Shown: positions 35,323-44,849, counted from the stretch's first letter. The stretch is 64,000 nucleotides of DNA from Lichenicola sp964247735 (GCA_964247735.1 CAXTVS010000001.1:146997-210996); one strand, 5' to 3'. The notes: generated by a model from the sequence alone, not told the origin. Made by a program: numbers and translations.

Positions 35323-35476
35323 GATGCGGTCCGCAAGCCCGGTCACGGGCCGAGATTGACAGCCGGCGACCTCGTCCTTCATCTCAGCGTCCGCACCCCG
35401 GCCGCTCCGCGACCGGGCGGGCACCCACGCGGCCCCGGCCGTCCCGTTGCCCACAGAACAGCTGGAACGCCTCCCC

Positions 35477-36451
35477 ATGCCCGTGCACGCCTTCATCTTC
35501 CCCGGTCAGGGCAGCCAGTTCGCTGGCATGGGCCGTGACCTGGCGGCCGCGTTCGCACCGGCGCGCGAGGTGTTCGAGGAGGTGGACGAGGCGCTGGGCC
35601 AGAAGCTGTCCAAGCTGATGTTCTCGGGCTCGGCGGAGGAGCTGACCCTGACGGAGAACGCCCAGCCGGCGCTGATGGCGGTGTCGCTGGCGGTGCTGCG
35701 CGTGCTGGAGCGCGAGGGCGGCTGGCGGCTGGCGGACCGGGCGACGCTGGTGGCCGGGCACTCGCTCGGCGAGTACTCGGCGCTGGCGGCGGCCGGCAGC
35801 CTCGGCGTCGCCGACACCGCGCGCCTGCTCCGGCTGCGCGGCAACGCCATGCAGAAGGCGGTGCCGGCGGGCGAGGGCGGCATGGCGGCCCTGCTCGGGG
35901 TCGAGCTGGGACAGGCGCACGAGATCTGCGTCGCCGCCGCCCCGGTGCCGGTGGCCGACGGCGAGCGGGTGCTGGACGAGGTGATCGCGGTCGCCAACGA
36001 CAACGGCGGCGGCCAGGTGGTGATCTCCGGGGCGGCCGGCGCGATCGCGCGCGCGATCGACATCGCCAAGGCGCGCGGGGTGAGGCGGGCCATGCCGCTG
36101 CCGGTGTCGGCGCCGTTCCACTGCTCGCTGATGCGGCCGGCCGCGGACGCGATGGCCGAGGCGCTGGAGCGGGCGGCGATCGTGGCGCCCGCCGTGCCCC
36201 TGATCGCCAACGTCACCGCCGCCAAGGCGACGGCGCCGGACCGGATCCGCGCCCTGCTGGTCGAGCAGGTGACCGCCACCGTGCGCTGGCGGGAAAGCGT
36301 GCAGGCGATGGGCGCGATCGGCATCGACAGCTTCGTCGAGCTCGGCGCCGGCCGCGTGCTGTCCGGGCTGGTCAAGCGGATCCTGCCCGACGCCGCCAGC
36401 CGCTCCGCCGGCTCCCCGGACGAGATCGAGGCCCTGCTCAAGGCGTTCTGA
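35477..36451 (+). CDS. fabD: Malonyl-CoA:ACP transacylase
   Basis: The 324-residue enzyme transfers malonyl groups to ACP for fatty-acid synthesis. The N-terminal FIFPGQGSQFAGMGRDL is diagnostic. The catalytic serine is S96 in AGHSLGEYSAL, and the catalytic histidine lies in PFHCSLM near residue 214. It opens the fabD-fabG-acpP-fabF-mltG cluster; fabG begins 29 bases downstream. ATG 35477 is preferred over an upstream in-frame start at 35447. Confidence 0.97.
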   Translation: MPVHAFIFPGQGSQFAGMGRDLAAAFAPAREVFEEVDEALGQKLSKLMFSGSAEELTLTENAQPALMAVSLAVLRVLEREGGWRLADRATLVAGHSLGEYSALAAAGSLGVADTARLLRLRGNAMQKAVPAGEGGMAALLGVELGQAHEICVAAAPVPVADGERVLDEVIAVANDNGGGQVVISGAAGAIARAIDIAKARGVRRAMPLPVSAPFHCSLMRPAADAMAEALERAAIVAPAVPLIANVTAAKATAPDRIRALLVEQVTATVRWRESVQAMGAIGIDSFVELGAGRVLSGLVKRILPDAASRSAGSPDEIEALLKAF

Positions 36452-36480
36452 CCTCCACACGCGAACAGGAAAACGGCTTC

Positions 36481-37221
36481 ATGTTCAGGCTCGACGGCCA
36501 GACCGCGCTGGTGACCGGTGCTTCGGGCGGGATCGGCGCCGCGATCGCGCGCGCGCTGCACCGCCAGGGGGCCGCGGTGGCCCTGTCCGGCACCAGGCGG
36601 GACGCGCTCGAGGCGCTGGCGGCCGAGCTGGGCGGGCGGGCGCACCCGTGCCCGGCCGACCTGTCCGACCCGGCCGCCCCCGACGCGCTGGTGGCCGCTG
36701 CCGAGGCGGCCTGCGGGACGCCGCTGTCGATCCTGGTCAACAACGCCGGCCTGACCCGCGACACCCTGGCGCTGCGCATGAAGGACGAGGACTGGGCCCG
36801 GGTGATGGAGGTCGACCTGAGCGCCCCCTTCCGCCTCGCCCGTGCGGCGCTGAAGGGCATGCTGCGCCGGCGCGCGGGCCGCATCGTCTCCATCGGCTCC
36901 ATCGTCGGCACCACCGGCAACGGCGGCCAGGCGAACTACGCCGCCGCCAAGGCGGGGCTGATCGGCATGAGCAAGTCGCTGGCGCAGGAGGTCGGCTCGC
37001 GCGGCATCACCGTGAACGTGGTGGCCCCCGGCTTCGTCGCCACCGCCATGACCGACGGGCTGCCCGACGAGCAGAAGGCGAAGCTCCGCGCGGCGATTCC
37101 GCTCGGACGGATGGGAACGCCGGACGACATCGCGGCCGCCGTGGTCTATCTGTCGTCGCAGGAGGCGGCCTGGATCACCGGCGTGACGCTGCATGTCAAT
37201 GGCGGAATGGCGATGAGCTGA
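36481..37221 (+). CDS. fabG: 3-oxoacyl-ACP reductase
   Basis: This 246-residue SDR reduces 3-oxoacyl-ACP with NADPH. It shows the cofactor motif GASGGIG, NNAG, the catalytic S140, Y153 and K157, and the C-terminal SSQEAAWITGVTLHVNGGMAMS that is typical of FabG. It is part of the type II fatty-acid synthase cluster between fabD and acpP. Confidence 0.97.
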   Translation: MFRLDGQTALVTGASGGIGAAIARALHRQGAAVALSGTRRDALEALAAELGGRAHPCPADLSDPAAPDALVAAAEAACGTPLSILVNNAGLTRDTLALRMKDEDWARVMEVDLSAPFRLARAALKGMLRRRAGRIVSIGSIVGTTGNGGQANYAAAKAGLIGMSKSLAQEVGSRGITVNVVAPGFVATAMTDGLPDEQKAKLRAAIPLGRMGTPDDIAAAVVYLSSQEAAWITGVTLHVNGGMAMS

Positions 37222-37238
37222 GGCAATGTCGTTGCGGT

Positions 37239-37270
37239 TTCCCCGCGCCGCCTTGGCGGCGTCGCGGGAA
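37239..37270. terminator. Hairpin between fabG and acpP
   Basis: The sequence folds around CCGCC-TT-GGCGG with outer arms TTCC(C)CGCG and CGCGGGAA. It lies 18 bases after the fabG stop and could be a partial terminator, attenuator or mRNA-processing site that adjusts acpP levels. No U-run is present. Confidence 0.35.
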
Positions 37271-37376
37271 CCATGCTAAGCGCCCGCTGCTTCGTCCGGA
37301 GCGGGTCGCAGGTGGCAGAACAGGACGAACGATCGAACCGCCCGCGGATCCAAGGGCACCTAGGGAAGCAGATCAG

Positions 37377-37616
37377 ATGAGCGAAATCGCCGACAAGGTT
37401 AAGAAGATCGTGGTCGAGCACCTCGGAGTCGAGGACAGCAAGGTGACCCCGGAAGCTTCGTTCATCGACGACCTGGGTGCCGACAGCCTCGACACGGTCG
37501 AGCTGGTGATGGCGTTCGAGGAAGCGTTCGGGGTCGAGATCCCCGAGGACGCGGCCGAGAAGATCAGCACCGTGAAGGACGCGATCGACTACATCGAGAA
37601 GCAGAAGGCCGCCTGA
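37377..37616 (+). CDS. acpP: Acyl carrier protein
   Basis: This 79-residue acidic four-helix protein carries growing acyl chains on a 4'-phosphopantetheine attached to S37 in the GADSLDTVELVM motif. Length and sequence (SEIADKVKKIVVEHLGV start, EIPEDAAEKISTVKDAI end) are textbook. It has a 155-base upstream gap, unlike its neighbours, suggesting its own promoter or processing. Confidence 0.98.
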   Translation: MSEIADKVKKIVVEHLGVEDSKVTPEASFIDDLGADSLDTVELVMAFEEAFGVEIPEDAAEKISTVKDAIDYIEKQKAA

Positions 37617-37659
37617 CGCCGGCGGCGCGCGCCATCTTTCCGCTGATCGGGACCGGACC

Positions 37660-38970
37660 ATGGCAAGCGACAGCCACCATCCTTCCGGCATGGCCGGACA
37701 GGCCTCCTCCGGACGGCGGCGCGTGGTCGTCACCGGGATGGGGATCGCGAGCCCGCTCGGCATCGGCGTCGAGACGGTCTGGGGCCGCCTGCTCGAAGGC
37801 CGGTCCGGCATCAACCGGATCGCCGCCTTCGACCCGTCCGGCCTGCCGGCCCAGGTGGCCGGCGAGGTGCCGGCCGGGCTGTCCGGCGACGGCGGGCTGA
37901 CCCTCGACGACTGGGTCCCGCACAAGGACCAGAAGAAGATGGACCGCTTCATCCATCTCGGCATGGTCGCCGCTGCCGAGGCCGTCGCCGACAGCGGCTG
38001 GGTTCCGGCCACCGAGGAGGACCGCGAGAACACCGGGGTCATGATCGGCTCCGGCATCGGCGGCCTGCAGACCATCTACGAGACCTCGATCCAGGTGCAC
38101 GAGGGCAAGGCGCGACGGGTGTCGCCGTTCTTCATCCCGTCGGCGCTGATCAACCTGATCTCCGGCCACGTCTCGATCCGGTTCGGCTTCAAGGGGCCGA
38201 ACCATTCCGCCGTCACCGCCTGCGCCACCGGCGTGCACGCGATCGGCGACGCCGCGCGCCTGATCATGCTGGGCGACGCCGACGTCATGGTCGCCGGCGG
38301 CGCCGAGGCGGCGGTGTGCGCGCTCGGCATCGCCGGGTTCTGCGCCTCCCGCGCCCTGTCCACCGGGTTCAACGAGGCCCCGGCCCGTGCCTCGCGCCCC
38401 TGGGACCGCGACCGCGACGGCTTCGTCATGGGCGAGGGCGCCGGCATCCTGGTGCTGGAGGAGTACGAGCACGCCAGGGCGCGCGACGCCAGGATCTACG
38501 GCGAGGTGATCGGCTACGGCCTGTCCGGCGACGCGCACCACATCACCGCCCCCGCCGAGGGTCATGCCGGCGCCTACCGCGCCATGGTCAAGGCGCTGAA
38601 CAGCGCCGGGCTGGGCCCGGAGCACATCCAGTACGTCAACGCCCACGGCACCTCCACCATGGCCGACGACCTGGAGCTCGAAGCCGTCGAGCGCCTGTTC
38701 GGCGACCACGCGAGGACCCTGGCGATGTCGTCCACCAAGTCCGCCACCGGCCACCTGCTGGGCGCGGCCGGCGCCATCGAGGCGATCTTCTCGCTGCTGG
38801 CGATACGCGACGACGCCGCCCCCCCGACGCTGAACCTCGACAACCCGTCGCGCCCCAGCGCCATCGACCGGGTGGCGCACGAGGCGCAGCGCCGGCCGAT
38901 CCGCGTGGCGCTGAGCAACAGCTTCGGCTTCGGCGGCACCAACGCCAGCCTGGTGGTGCGCGGCGTCTGA
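37660..38970 (+). CDS. fabF: 3-oxoacyl-ACP synthase II
   Basis: The 436-residue condensing enzyme elongates acyl-ACP chains with malonyl-ACP. The Cys-His-His triad is C188 (VTACATG), H329 (NAHGTST) and H365 (ATGHLLGAAG), with K360 in STKSATGH. An N-terminal extension of about 17 residues precedes RRVVVTGMG. It follows acpP by 43 bases, the usual order. Confidence 0.97.
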   Translation: MASDSHHPSGMAGQASSGRRRVVVTGMGIASPLGIGVETVWGRLLEGRSGINRIAAFDPSGLPAQVAGEVPAGLSGDGGLTLDDWVPHKDQKKMDRFIHLGMVAAAEAVADSGWVPATEEDRENTGVMIGSGIGGLQTIYETSIQVHEGKARRVSPFFIPSALINLISGHVSIRFGFKGPNHSAVTACATGVHAIGDAARLIMLGDADVMVAGGAEAAVCALGIAGFCASRALSTGFNEAPARASRPWDRDRDGFVMGEGAGILVLEEYEHARARDARIYGEVIGYGLSGDAHHITAPAEGHAGAYRAMVKALNSAGLGPEHIQYVNAHGTSTMADDLELEAVERLFGDHARTLAMSSTKSATGHLLGAAGAIEAIFSLLAIRDDAAPPTLNLDNPSRPSAIDRVAHEAQRRPIRVALSNSFGFGGTNASLVVRGV

Positions 38971-39001
38971 TCCCGCCCGCCACCGGCGCCGCCCTGCCCT
39001 G

Positions 39002-40039
39002 ATGCGCAGGCTGCTCGTCCTGCTGCTCCTGCTGGCCGGGCTGGGCGGCATCGGCGCACTCGGCATGCGTGCCCTCGCCACCCGCGCCGGGCCGCTGCCG
39101 CAGGCGACGGAGCTCGTGGTGCCGCACGGCCGCCTGCGCACGGTGGCAGCAGGGCTGCAGCGCGACGGGGTGCTGCCGCCCGGGCAGCTGGAGCTGCTGC
39201 TGTTCGCCGTGCTGGCGCGCATCACCGATCACGGCCTGCCGCTGCACGCAGCCGAGTTCCGGTTCCCCCCGCACGCCTCGCTGCTGGCGGTGCTGGCGAT
39301 CCTGCGCCACGCCCGCCCGGTGCAGCACGAGCTGACGATCCCCGAAGGACTGTCGGCGGCGCAGATCGCCGGCCTGCTCGACCGCGCCCCCGCCCTGACC
39401 GGCGGCTTCGACCTGCCGGCGGAGGGCGGGGTGCTGCCGGAAACCTACGACTACGAGCGGGACACGTCGCGCCGGGCGCTGCTCGGCCGCATGCACGCGG
39501 CGCTGCGCCAGACGCTCGCCACCGTCTGGATGGGCCGCGACCCGTCGGTGCCGCTGTCCGACCCGGAACAGCTGCTGGTGCTGGCCAGCATCGTCGAGCG
39601 CGAGACCGGCCTCGCGAACGAGCGGCCCCTGGTGGCGGAGGTGTTCCTGAACCGGATCAGGCAGGGCATGAAGCTGCAATCCGACCCGACCGTGTCCTAC
39701 GCCGCCGCCGGCGGCCTCGGCGTCCTGCCGCGCCCGCTGACCCGGTCCGACCTGCTGCAGCCCAACCCCTACAACACCTACGTCATCCCCGGCCTGCCGC
39801 CCGGCCCGATCAGCGCGCCGGGGCTGGCGGCGCTGCAGGCGGTGGCGCATCCGGCGCAGGGCGGCCTGCTGTACTTCGTCGCCAACGGCAGCGGCGGCCA
39901 CGCCTTTTCCGCCAGCCTCGCCGACCACCTGCGCAACGTGGCGCAGTTCCGCGCCATCGAGGCGGCCCGTCCGGGACAGATGCCGACCCTCGACCCGCTG
40001 CGCCCGCCGCCCCAGGTGCCGACCGCACCGGGACGGTAA
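39002..40039 (+). CDS. mltG: Endolytic murein transglycosylase
   Basis: The 345-residue YceG/MltG protein has one N-terminal membrane helix (residues 3-22) and a periplasmic catalytic domain that cleaves nascent glycan strands. Motifs are TIPEGLSAAQIA, ASIVERETG (catalytic glutamate about residue 199), MKLQSDPTVSYA, NPYNTYVIPGLPPGPISAPGLAA and YFVANGSGGHAFS. It follows fabF as in many bacteria. The last 30 residues are Pro-rich. Confidence 0.95.
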   Translation: MRRLLVLLLLLAGLGGIGALGMRALATRAGPLPQATELVVPHGRLRTVAAGLQRDGVLPPGQLELLLFAVLARITDHGLPLHAAEFRFPPHASLLAVLAILRHARPVQHELTIPEGLSAAQIAGLLDRAPALTGGFDLPAEGGVLPETYDYERDTSRRALLGRMHAALRQTLATVWMGRDPSVPLSDPEQLLVLASIVERETGLANERPLVAEVFLNRIRQGMKLQSDPTVSYAAAGGLGVLPRPLTRSDLLQPNPYNTYVIPGLPPGPISAPGLAALQAVAHPAQGGLLYFVANGSGGHAFSASLADHLRNVAQFRAIEAARPGQMPTLDPLRPPPQVPTAPGR

Positions 40040-40130
40040 GCCGACCGGCCTGCTACGGATGTCGGATCCGCGACCATCCCGCGCCACAAGCCATGCCATC
40101 AGCTCCACGGCAACCCAGGACGAAGGCACT

Positions 40131-40724
40131 ATGAGAAGCACCCGCACCGCCCTTGGCGTCGCGGTCCTGCTCGCGTCCGCCATCCTGCTCGCCAGCCGGA
40201 CGGGCCAGGGCGCCCCGCCGGCTCTCGCCGTCATCTCCGATCCCGCCGTGCTGGACGCGGTGCGTGCAGCCGCCAGCCGGCCGACCGGCGGCGCCAGGCT
40301 GGCTGACCCGCTCCTGTTCACCGACCAGTCCTTCCGGATCATCGGTGGCCGCGATGCCGGGACTCTGGTGTCCGGACGCGGCACGCTGCCTGCCCGGGCC
40401 GCCGATGCCAATCCCGTCACCGCCTGCTTCGTTGCCCTGGCGCCTCCCGTCGGTGCACCGCAGCTCGTCACCACCATCGGTGCAGGCGACTGGGAAGCGG
40501 AAAGCTGCAACGGGATCATGGCGGTCGGATTGCTGCCGGAAGCCGATGGACTCATGCGCGCGGTCCTCATCTACCGGACGACGGCACCGCACGAGTCGCC
40601 GGTCGAGCCGGTCATCGTGTCCTGGAGCGCCACAAGGCCCCTCGCCCTCGATGGGGGAGCCTCCAGGCGTGCCTCGCTCGCGGGAGCGGAAACCGTGCAG
40701 CAGGTGCGTGCCGCGCTGAAGTAG
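40131..40724 (+). CDS. Secreted hypothetical protein
   Basis: From the ATG at 40131 the product is 197 residues. It has a signal peptide (about 1-27, ending SRTGQGAP) and then a mature part with no recognised domain, containing two cysteines (TACFVAL and ESCNGIMAV) that could pair. It follows mltG in the same direction with a 91-base gap. Codon use is slightly less GC-biased than in mltG. Confidence 0.65.
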   Translation: MRSTRTALGVAVLLASAILLASRTGQGAPPALAVISDPAVLDAVRAAASRPTGGARLADPLLFTDQSFRIIGGRDAGTLVSGRGTLPARAADANPVTACFVALAPPVGAPQLVTTIGAGDWEAESCNGIMAVGLLPEADGLMRAVLIYRTTAPHESPVEPVIVSWSATRPLALDGGASRRASLAGAETVQQVRAALK

Positions 40725-40842
40725 GCCGGACCTGCGGTCGCATCAGGGCGACGGACGCAAGGTTTATTGATCCCTCTGAGGGAAACCGCCTGCCCGGTCA
40801 GCGCTCTCGTCTCGGCCAGCCCACGTCCAGCCGGAGACCTGC

Positions 40843-42141
40843 ATGCCTGACGTCACGCGCCGAACCCTGTTCGGCAGCACGGTCGGCCTGGCCGGCGCCG
40901 GGCTGGTCGCGCCCGCCCTCGCCGCCACCCTGACCGGCGGGCAGCAGGAGCCGCAGGACCTGCGCGGGGTGGTCAAGGACGGCACCGTCACCCTGCCGCC
41001 GCTGCACCAGGCGAGCGAGGCCAACGGCACCGTGCCCAACCCCATGCCGCCGGACAGGCGGCTCGGCGTCGCGGTGGTCGGGCTCGGCACCCTGGCGCTG
41101 GAGAACATCATCCCGGGCTTCGCGGAAGCGAAAAGCGTGCGCCTGGTGGCGCTGGTCAGCGGCGAGCCGGACAAGGCGCGGATCGTCGCCGCCCAGCACG
41201 GCGTGCCGGAGAAGAACCTCTACGACTACAAGAGCTTCGACCGGATCAAGGACAACCCCGAGATCGACGTCGTCTACATCGTGCTGCCCAACGCGCTGCA
41301 CGCGGAGTTCACCATCCGCGCCGCCCAGGCGGGCAAGCACGTGCTGTGCGAGAAGCCGATGGCGGCGAGCGTGTCGGAAGCGCAGTCCATGGTGGACGCG
41401 TGCAAGGCGGCCGACCGCTCGCTGATGATCGCCTACCGCCTGCAGTACACCCCCGAGCACCGCACGGTCATCCAGATGGCGCGCTCGAAGGCCTACGGCC
41501 CGGTGCGCATGATCGAGGCGGTGAACGGCCAGAACGACGCGCCCAACGGGCAGTGGCGGCAGATCAAGTCGATGGCCGGCGGCGGCTCGCTGCCCGATGT
41601 CGGCCTCTACTGCCTGAACGCGTTCCGCTACATCACCGGCGAGGAGCCGGTCGCGATCACCGCGCAGATGACGCAGCCGAGGAACGATCCCCGCTTCCGC
41701 GAGATCGAGGACGTGGCGATGTTCAGCCTGCGCTTCCCTTCCGGGATCGTCGCCAGCGGCACCTCGGCCTACAGCTTCCACGAAAGCCGGTTCCTGCGCG
41801 TCCATGCCGAGACCGGCTGGTTCGGCATCGACCCGGCATTCGGCTACGACAACCTCCAGCTCGCGATCAACCGCAAGGCCGGCCGCGCGAGCGCCACCGA
41901 GACGCGCCGCTTCACGCCCAAGAGCCAGTTCGCCGAGGAGATGGACGCGTTCGCCGCCTCGCTGCACGCCAAGCAGGAGCCGCGCACCGGCGGCGCCGAG
42001 GGCCTGCAGGACATGAAGCTGATGGCCGCGATCTACCAGGCGGCGGCCGGCGGCGGCGTGGTGACGCTGCCGGAGGTGGCCGGCCTCGACACCACGCGCG
42101 GACCCTGGCCAGAGGCGCTCGGCGCCTTCGTGCCGGTCTGA
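40843..42141 (+). CDS. Tat-exported Gfo/Idh/MocA oxidoreductase, GFOR-like
   Basis: This 432-residue protein starts with a twin-arginine signal (TRRTLFGS then a hydrophobic stretch to about residue 27). The Rossmann motif is VGLGTLALENIIPGF, and the segments KSFDRIKDNPEIDVVYIVLP, HAEFTIRAAQAGKHVLCEKPMA and CKAADRSLMIAYRLQY closely match Zymomonas glucose-fructose oxidoreductase. GFOR carries tightly bound NADP in the periplasm and oxidises sugars while reducing another. Tat export fits the folded cofactor-bound state. Substrates here are inferred from similarity only. It heads a three-gene unit. Confidence 0.88.
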   Translation: MPDVTRRTLFGSTVGLAGAGLVAPALAATLTGGQQEPQDLRGVVKDGTVTLPPLHQASEANGTVPNPMPPDRRLGVAVVGLGTLALENIIPGFAEAKSVRLVALVSGEPDKARIVAAQHGVPEKNLYDYKSFDRIKDNPEIDVVYIVLPNALHAEFTIRAAQAGKHVLCEKPMAASVSEAQSMVDACKAADRSLMIAYRLQYTPEHRTVIQMARSKAYGPVRMIEAVNGQNDAPNGQWRQIKSMAGGGSLPDVGLYCLNAFRYITGEEPVAITAQMTQPRNDPRFREIEDVAMFSLRFPSGIVASGTSAYSFHESRFLRVHAETGWFGIDPAFGYDNLQLAINRKAGRASATETRRFTPKSQFAEEMDAFAASLHAKQEPRTGGAEGLQDMKLMAAIYQAAAGGGVVTLPEVAGLDTTRGPWPEALGAFVPV

Positions 42142-42152
42142 GGCCGAGCACC

Positions 42153-43283
42153 ATGAAGGCTGCCATGCCCCACGTCCCGCTCCGCCGTCGCGGCCTGCTG
42201 TCCGGTGCCGCGGCGGCCTCGCTGCTGGCCGCGACCGGAGCCCGTGCCGCGCCCGGGCGCCCGCTCGAGCTGGTCGCCACCTTCACCAGCCCGAGGCAGG
42301 TGACGGGCGTCGGCGTGTCGGCGAAGGGCCGCATCTTCGTCAACTTCCCGCGCTGGGAGGAGGACGTCGCGGTCTCGGTGGCGGAGGTCGGCCCGGACGG
42401 CGCGCTGACCCCGTATCCGGATACGTCCTGGAACGCGTTCCGCAACGCCGACGCGACGGCGGCGAAGCCCGACCGGAGCTTCGTCTGCGTGCAGAGCGTG
42501 ACCGTGGACGCGCAGGACCGGCTCTGGGTGCTCGATCCCGCCGCACCCGGCCTGACCTTCGAGGTCCCCGGCGGCCCCAAGCTGGTCTGCATCGACCTGG
42601 CGACGAACACGGTGAAGCGCGTCTACCGGTTCGGCCCCGACATCGCACCCCAGGGCAGCTACCTCAACGACATCCGCTTCACCGCCGACGGCAGGCGCGC
42701 GGTGCTGACCAACTCCGGCGCCCCGGGCTGCCTGCTCGCCTTCGACGTCGAGACCGGCGCCGCGCGTCGCGTGCTGGTCGGCCATCCGAGCACCCAGTTC
42801 GACAAGACCGTGACCATCACCGTCAGCGGCAGGCCCCTGCAGATGCTGGACGGCCAGCCGGCGCACTTCTCCGCCGACGGCATCATGCTCGGCGACGACG
42901 ACCGGACCGTGTTCTGGCAGGCCACCACCGGCAGGACCATGTACCGGGTGCCGCTCGCCGCCCTGTTCGACCACGCGCTGACGCCGGCAGCACTCGGGGA
43001 GAAGGTGCAGGTGGCGGCCACGACCTTCGTGACCGACGGCTACTGGTCCAGCCGTCGCGCCGGCATGCTGCTCACCGCCGCGGAGGAGTTCGCGGTGCGC
43101 CGCATGGAGCCGGACGGCCGGTTCACCACGCTGGTGCAGGATCCGCGCCTGCTCTGGCCCGACAGCATGGCCGAAGGCCCGGACGGCGCGATCTACGTGA
43201 CCGCCTCGCACATCCCCGAGATGAAGGCCTGGCAGGGCCAGGGCGTCGCGCAGACGCAGCTCTTCCGCTTCCATCCGCGCTAG
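42153..43283 (+). CDS. Secreted MRJP/yellow-like beta-propeller protein
   Basis: This 376-residue protein has an N-terminal signal with arginines (PLRRRGLLSGAAAASLLAATGARA) and a beta-propeller of the major-royal-jelly/yellow family, related to SMP-30 lactonases: GRIFVNFPRWEEDVAVSVAEV, VDAQDRLWVLDPAAPG, SYLNDIRFTADGRRAVLTNSGAPG, WPDSMAEGPDGAIYVTASHI. Bacterial members are predicted periplasmic and their reactions are little studied. It starts 11 bases after the GFOR-like gene, so the two may act on the same compound; lactone hydrolysis is a guess. Confidence 0.82.
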   Translation: MKAAMPHVPLRRRGLLSGAAAASLLAATGARAAPGRPLELVATFTSPRQVTGVGVSAKGRIFVNFPRWEEDVAVSVAEVGPDGALTPYPDTSWNAFRNADATAAKPDRSFVCVQSVTVDAQDRLWVLDPAAPGLTFEVPGGPKLVCIDLATNTVKRVYRFGPDIAPQGSYLNDIRFTADGRRAVLTNSGAPGCLLAFDVETGAARRVLVGHPSTQFDKTVTITVSGRPLQMLDGQPAHFSADGIMLGDDDRTVFWQATTGRTMYRVPLAALFDHALTPAALGEKVQVAATTFVTDGYWSSRRAGMLLTAAEEFAVRRMEPDGRFTTLVQDPRLLWPDSMAEGPDGAIYVTASHIPEMKAWQGQGVAQTQLFRFHPR

Positions 43284-43299
43284 CAACAGGACCAACACC

Positions 43300-44397
43300 A
43301 TGACCAGGGCGATCGGCTATGCCGCCAACCATTCCTTCAGCCGCCTCAAGCCGCTGGAGTTCGAGCGCGACGACCCGAAGGCGGGCGAGGTCGAGATCGA
43401 GGTGCTGTTCTGCGGCGTCTGCCACTCCGACATCCACCAGGCGAGGAACGAGTGGGGCAACACGGTCTACCCGTGCATGCCCGGCCACGAGGTGGTGGGC
43501 CGCGTGACGCGCGTCGGCGGCTCGGTCACGCGCCACAAGGTCGGCGACATGGTCGGCGTCGGCTGCATGATCGACAGCTGCCGCCATTGCGAACCGTGCC
43601 GCGGGCACGAGGAGAACTATTGCGAAGGCCCGAACAGCTGGCTCGCCACCTATAACGGCCCGATGGTGCCGGCGGCGATGTCGCCGGAGCACGCCAACAC
43701 CTATGGCCGCGACAACACCTATGGCGGCTATTCCAACGTCATGGTGGTGGCCGAGGACTTCGTGCTCCGCATCCCGGCCGGCCTGAAGCCGGAGGTGGCG
43801 GCGCCGATCCTGTGCGCCGGCGTGACCACCTGGTCGCCGATGCGCCACTGGGGCGTGAAGCCGGGCCACAAGGTCGGCATCATCGGCTTCGGCGGCCTCG
43901 GCGACATGGCGGCCAAGCTCGCGAAGGCGATGGGCGCCGAGGTGACCCTGTTCACCCGGTCGGAGGAGAAGCTGGCCGAGGCGGCGAGGCTGGGCGTGAA
44001 GGCGGTGCTGAGCACCGACAAGGCGGCGGTGGCGGCGTCCAGGAACAGCTTCGACTTCATGCTCGACACCATCCCAGAGAAGCACGACGTCAACCCGTAC
44101 GTCGCCATGCTCAAGCGGAACTGCACCCTGGCGGTGGTCGGCGCGCTGGAGCCGCTGGCCCCGGTGAACAACCAGGAGCGGGCGATGCACCGCAAGAGCG
44201 TCGCCGGCTCGATCATCGGCAGCATCGCCGAGACCCAGGAGGTGCTCGACTTCTGCGCCGAGCACGGCATCGGCCCCGACATCCAGGTGATCCCGATCCA
44301 GCAGATCAACCACGCCTACAAGGAGGTGGAGAAGGGCGGCGTGCGGTTCCGCTACGTGATCGACATCGCCTCGCTCAGGGAGGAGCAGGCGGCCTGA
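43300..44397 (+). CDS. Zinc-dependent alcohol dehydrogenase (CAD/YahK-like)
   Basis: The 365-residue enzyme is a medium-chain zinc dehydrogenase. The catalytic zinc site uses the cysteine in FCGVCHSDIHQ and GHEVVGRV, and the structural zinc site is the four-cysteine run CMIDSCRHCEPCRGHEENYC. The nucleotide motif is GIIGFGGLGDMAAKLAKAMG. It should reduce aldehydes with NADPH like YahK. No signal peptide is present, so unlike its two upstream neighbours it acts in the cytoplasm. It begins 16 bases after the MRJP-like gene. Confidence 0.92.
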   Translation: MTRAIGYAANHSFSRLKPLEFERDDPKAGEVEIEVLFCGVCHSDIHQARNEWGNTVYPCMPGHEVVGRVTRVGGSVTRHKVGDMVGVGCMIDSCRHCEPCRGHEENYCEGPNSWLATYNGPMVPAAMSPEHANTYGRDNTYGGYSNVMVVAEDFVLRIPAGLKPEVAAPILCAGVTTWSPMRHWGVKPGHKVGIIGFGGLGDMAAKLAKAMGAEVTLFTRSEEKLAEAARLGVKAVLSTDKAAVAASRNSFDFMLDTIPEKHDVNPYVAMLKRNCTLAVVGALEPLAPVNNQERAMHRKSVAGSIIGSIAETQEVLDFCAEHGIGPDIQVIPIQQINHAYKEVEKGGVRFRYVIDIASLREEQAA

Positions 44398-44612
44398 TCC
44401 TCGCCCTCCTGCGGTTGCAGGACGGCCTGGAGACAACCAGATTGGAGCAGACGCGGCGCCCGGACCGGCCATCCGGCATGGCGGGCGGCGACGGAAGCAG
44501 CCATAAGCGGGCGGCATGCGCTGCCTGCCCCGGGGCGCGAGGCGCACCCGGCCGCTGGCCGCGCCTCGAACATCTGCGGCCATACCGGGCGATCGCCCAG
44601 CAGGAGGGACCC

Positions 44613-44849
44613 ATGGTCAGACGTCACAAAGAGGAAGAGATCGCCGGCATCCTGGAGTTCGAGGGCCGCCGCGCCGAGGACCCGGTGCTGCTCGAATGGC
44701 TGGCCGACCACCGCGCCCGCAACGGCGGCAAGATCCGGGTGAGCCAGGGCGGCAAGGGCACCCGGGTGATGTTCAGCAAGGCCGCCGACATGGCGTTCTG
44801 GCAGCAGCGCTCCGACCAGCTGGCCAAGACCATGAAGAAGTCCGCCTGA
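44613..44849 (+). CDS. Small basic hypothetical protein
   Basis: The 78-residue product starts at an ATG with an excellent CAGGAGGG site. The sequence contains EEIAGILEFEGRRAEDPVLLEWLADHRARNGGK and a C-terminal MAFWQQRSDQLAKTMKKSA. It is small, charged and soluble. I do not recognise the family. It precedes the Pho box and pst operon by under 100 bases. Confidence 0.65.
   Translation: MVRRHKEEEIAGILEFEGRRAEDPVLLEWLADHRARNGGKIRVSQGGKGTRVMFSKAADMAFWQQRSDQLAKTMKKSA

Noticed and set aside
40725..40842. A possible riboswitch before the GFOR-like gene
   Set aside because: I could not find a conserved aptamer core; only short GC stems are present.
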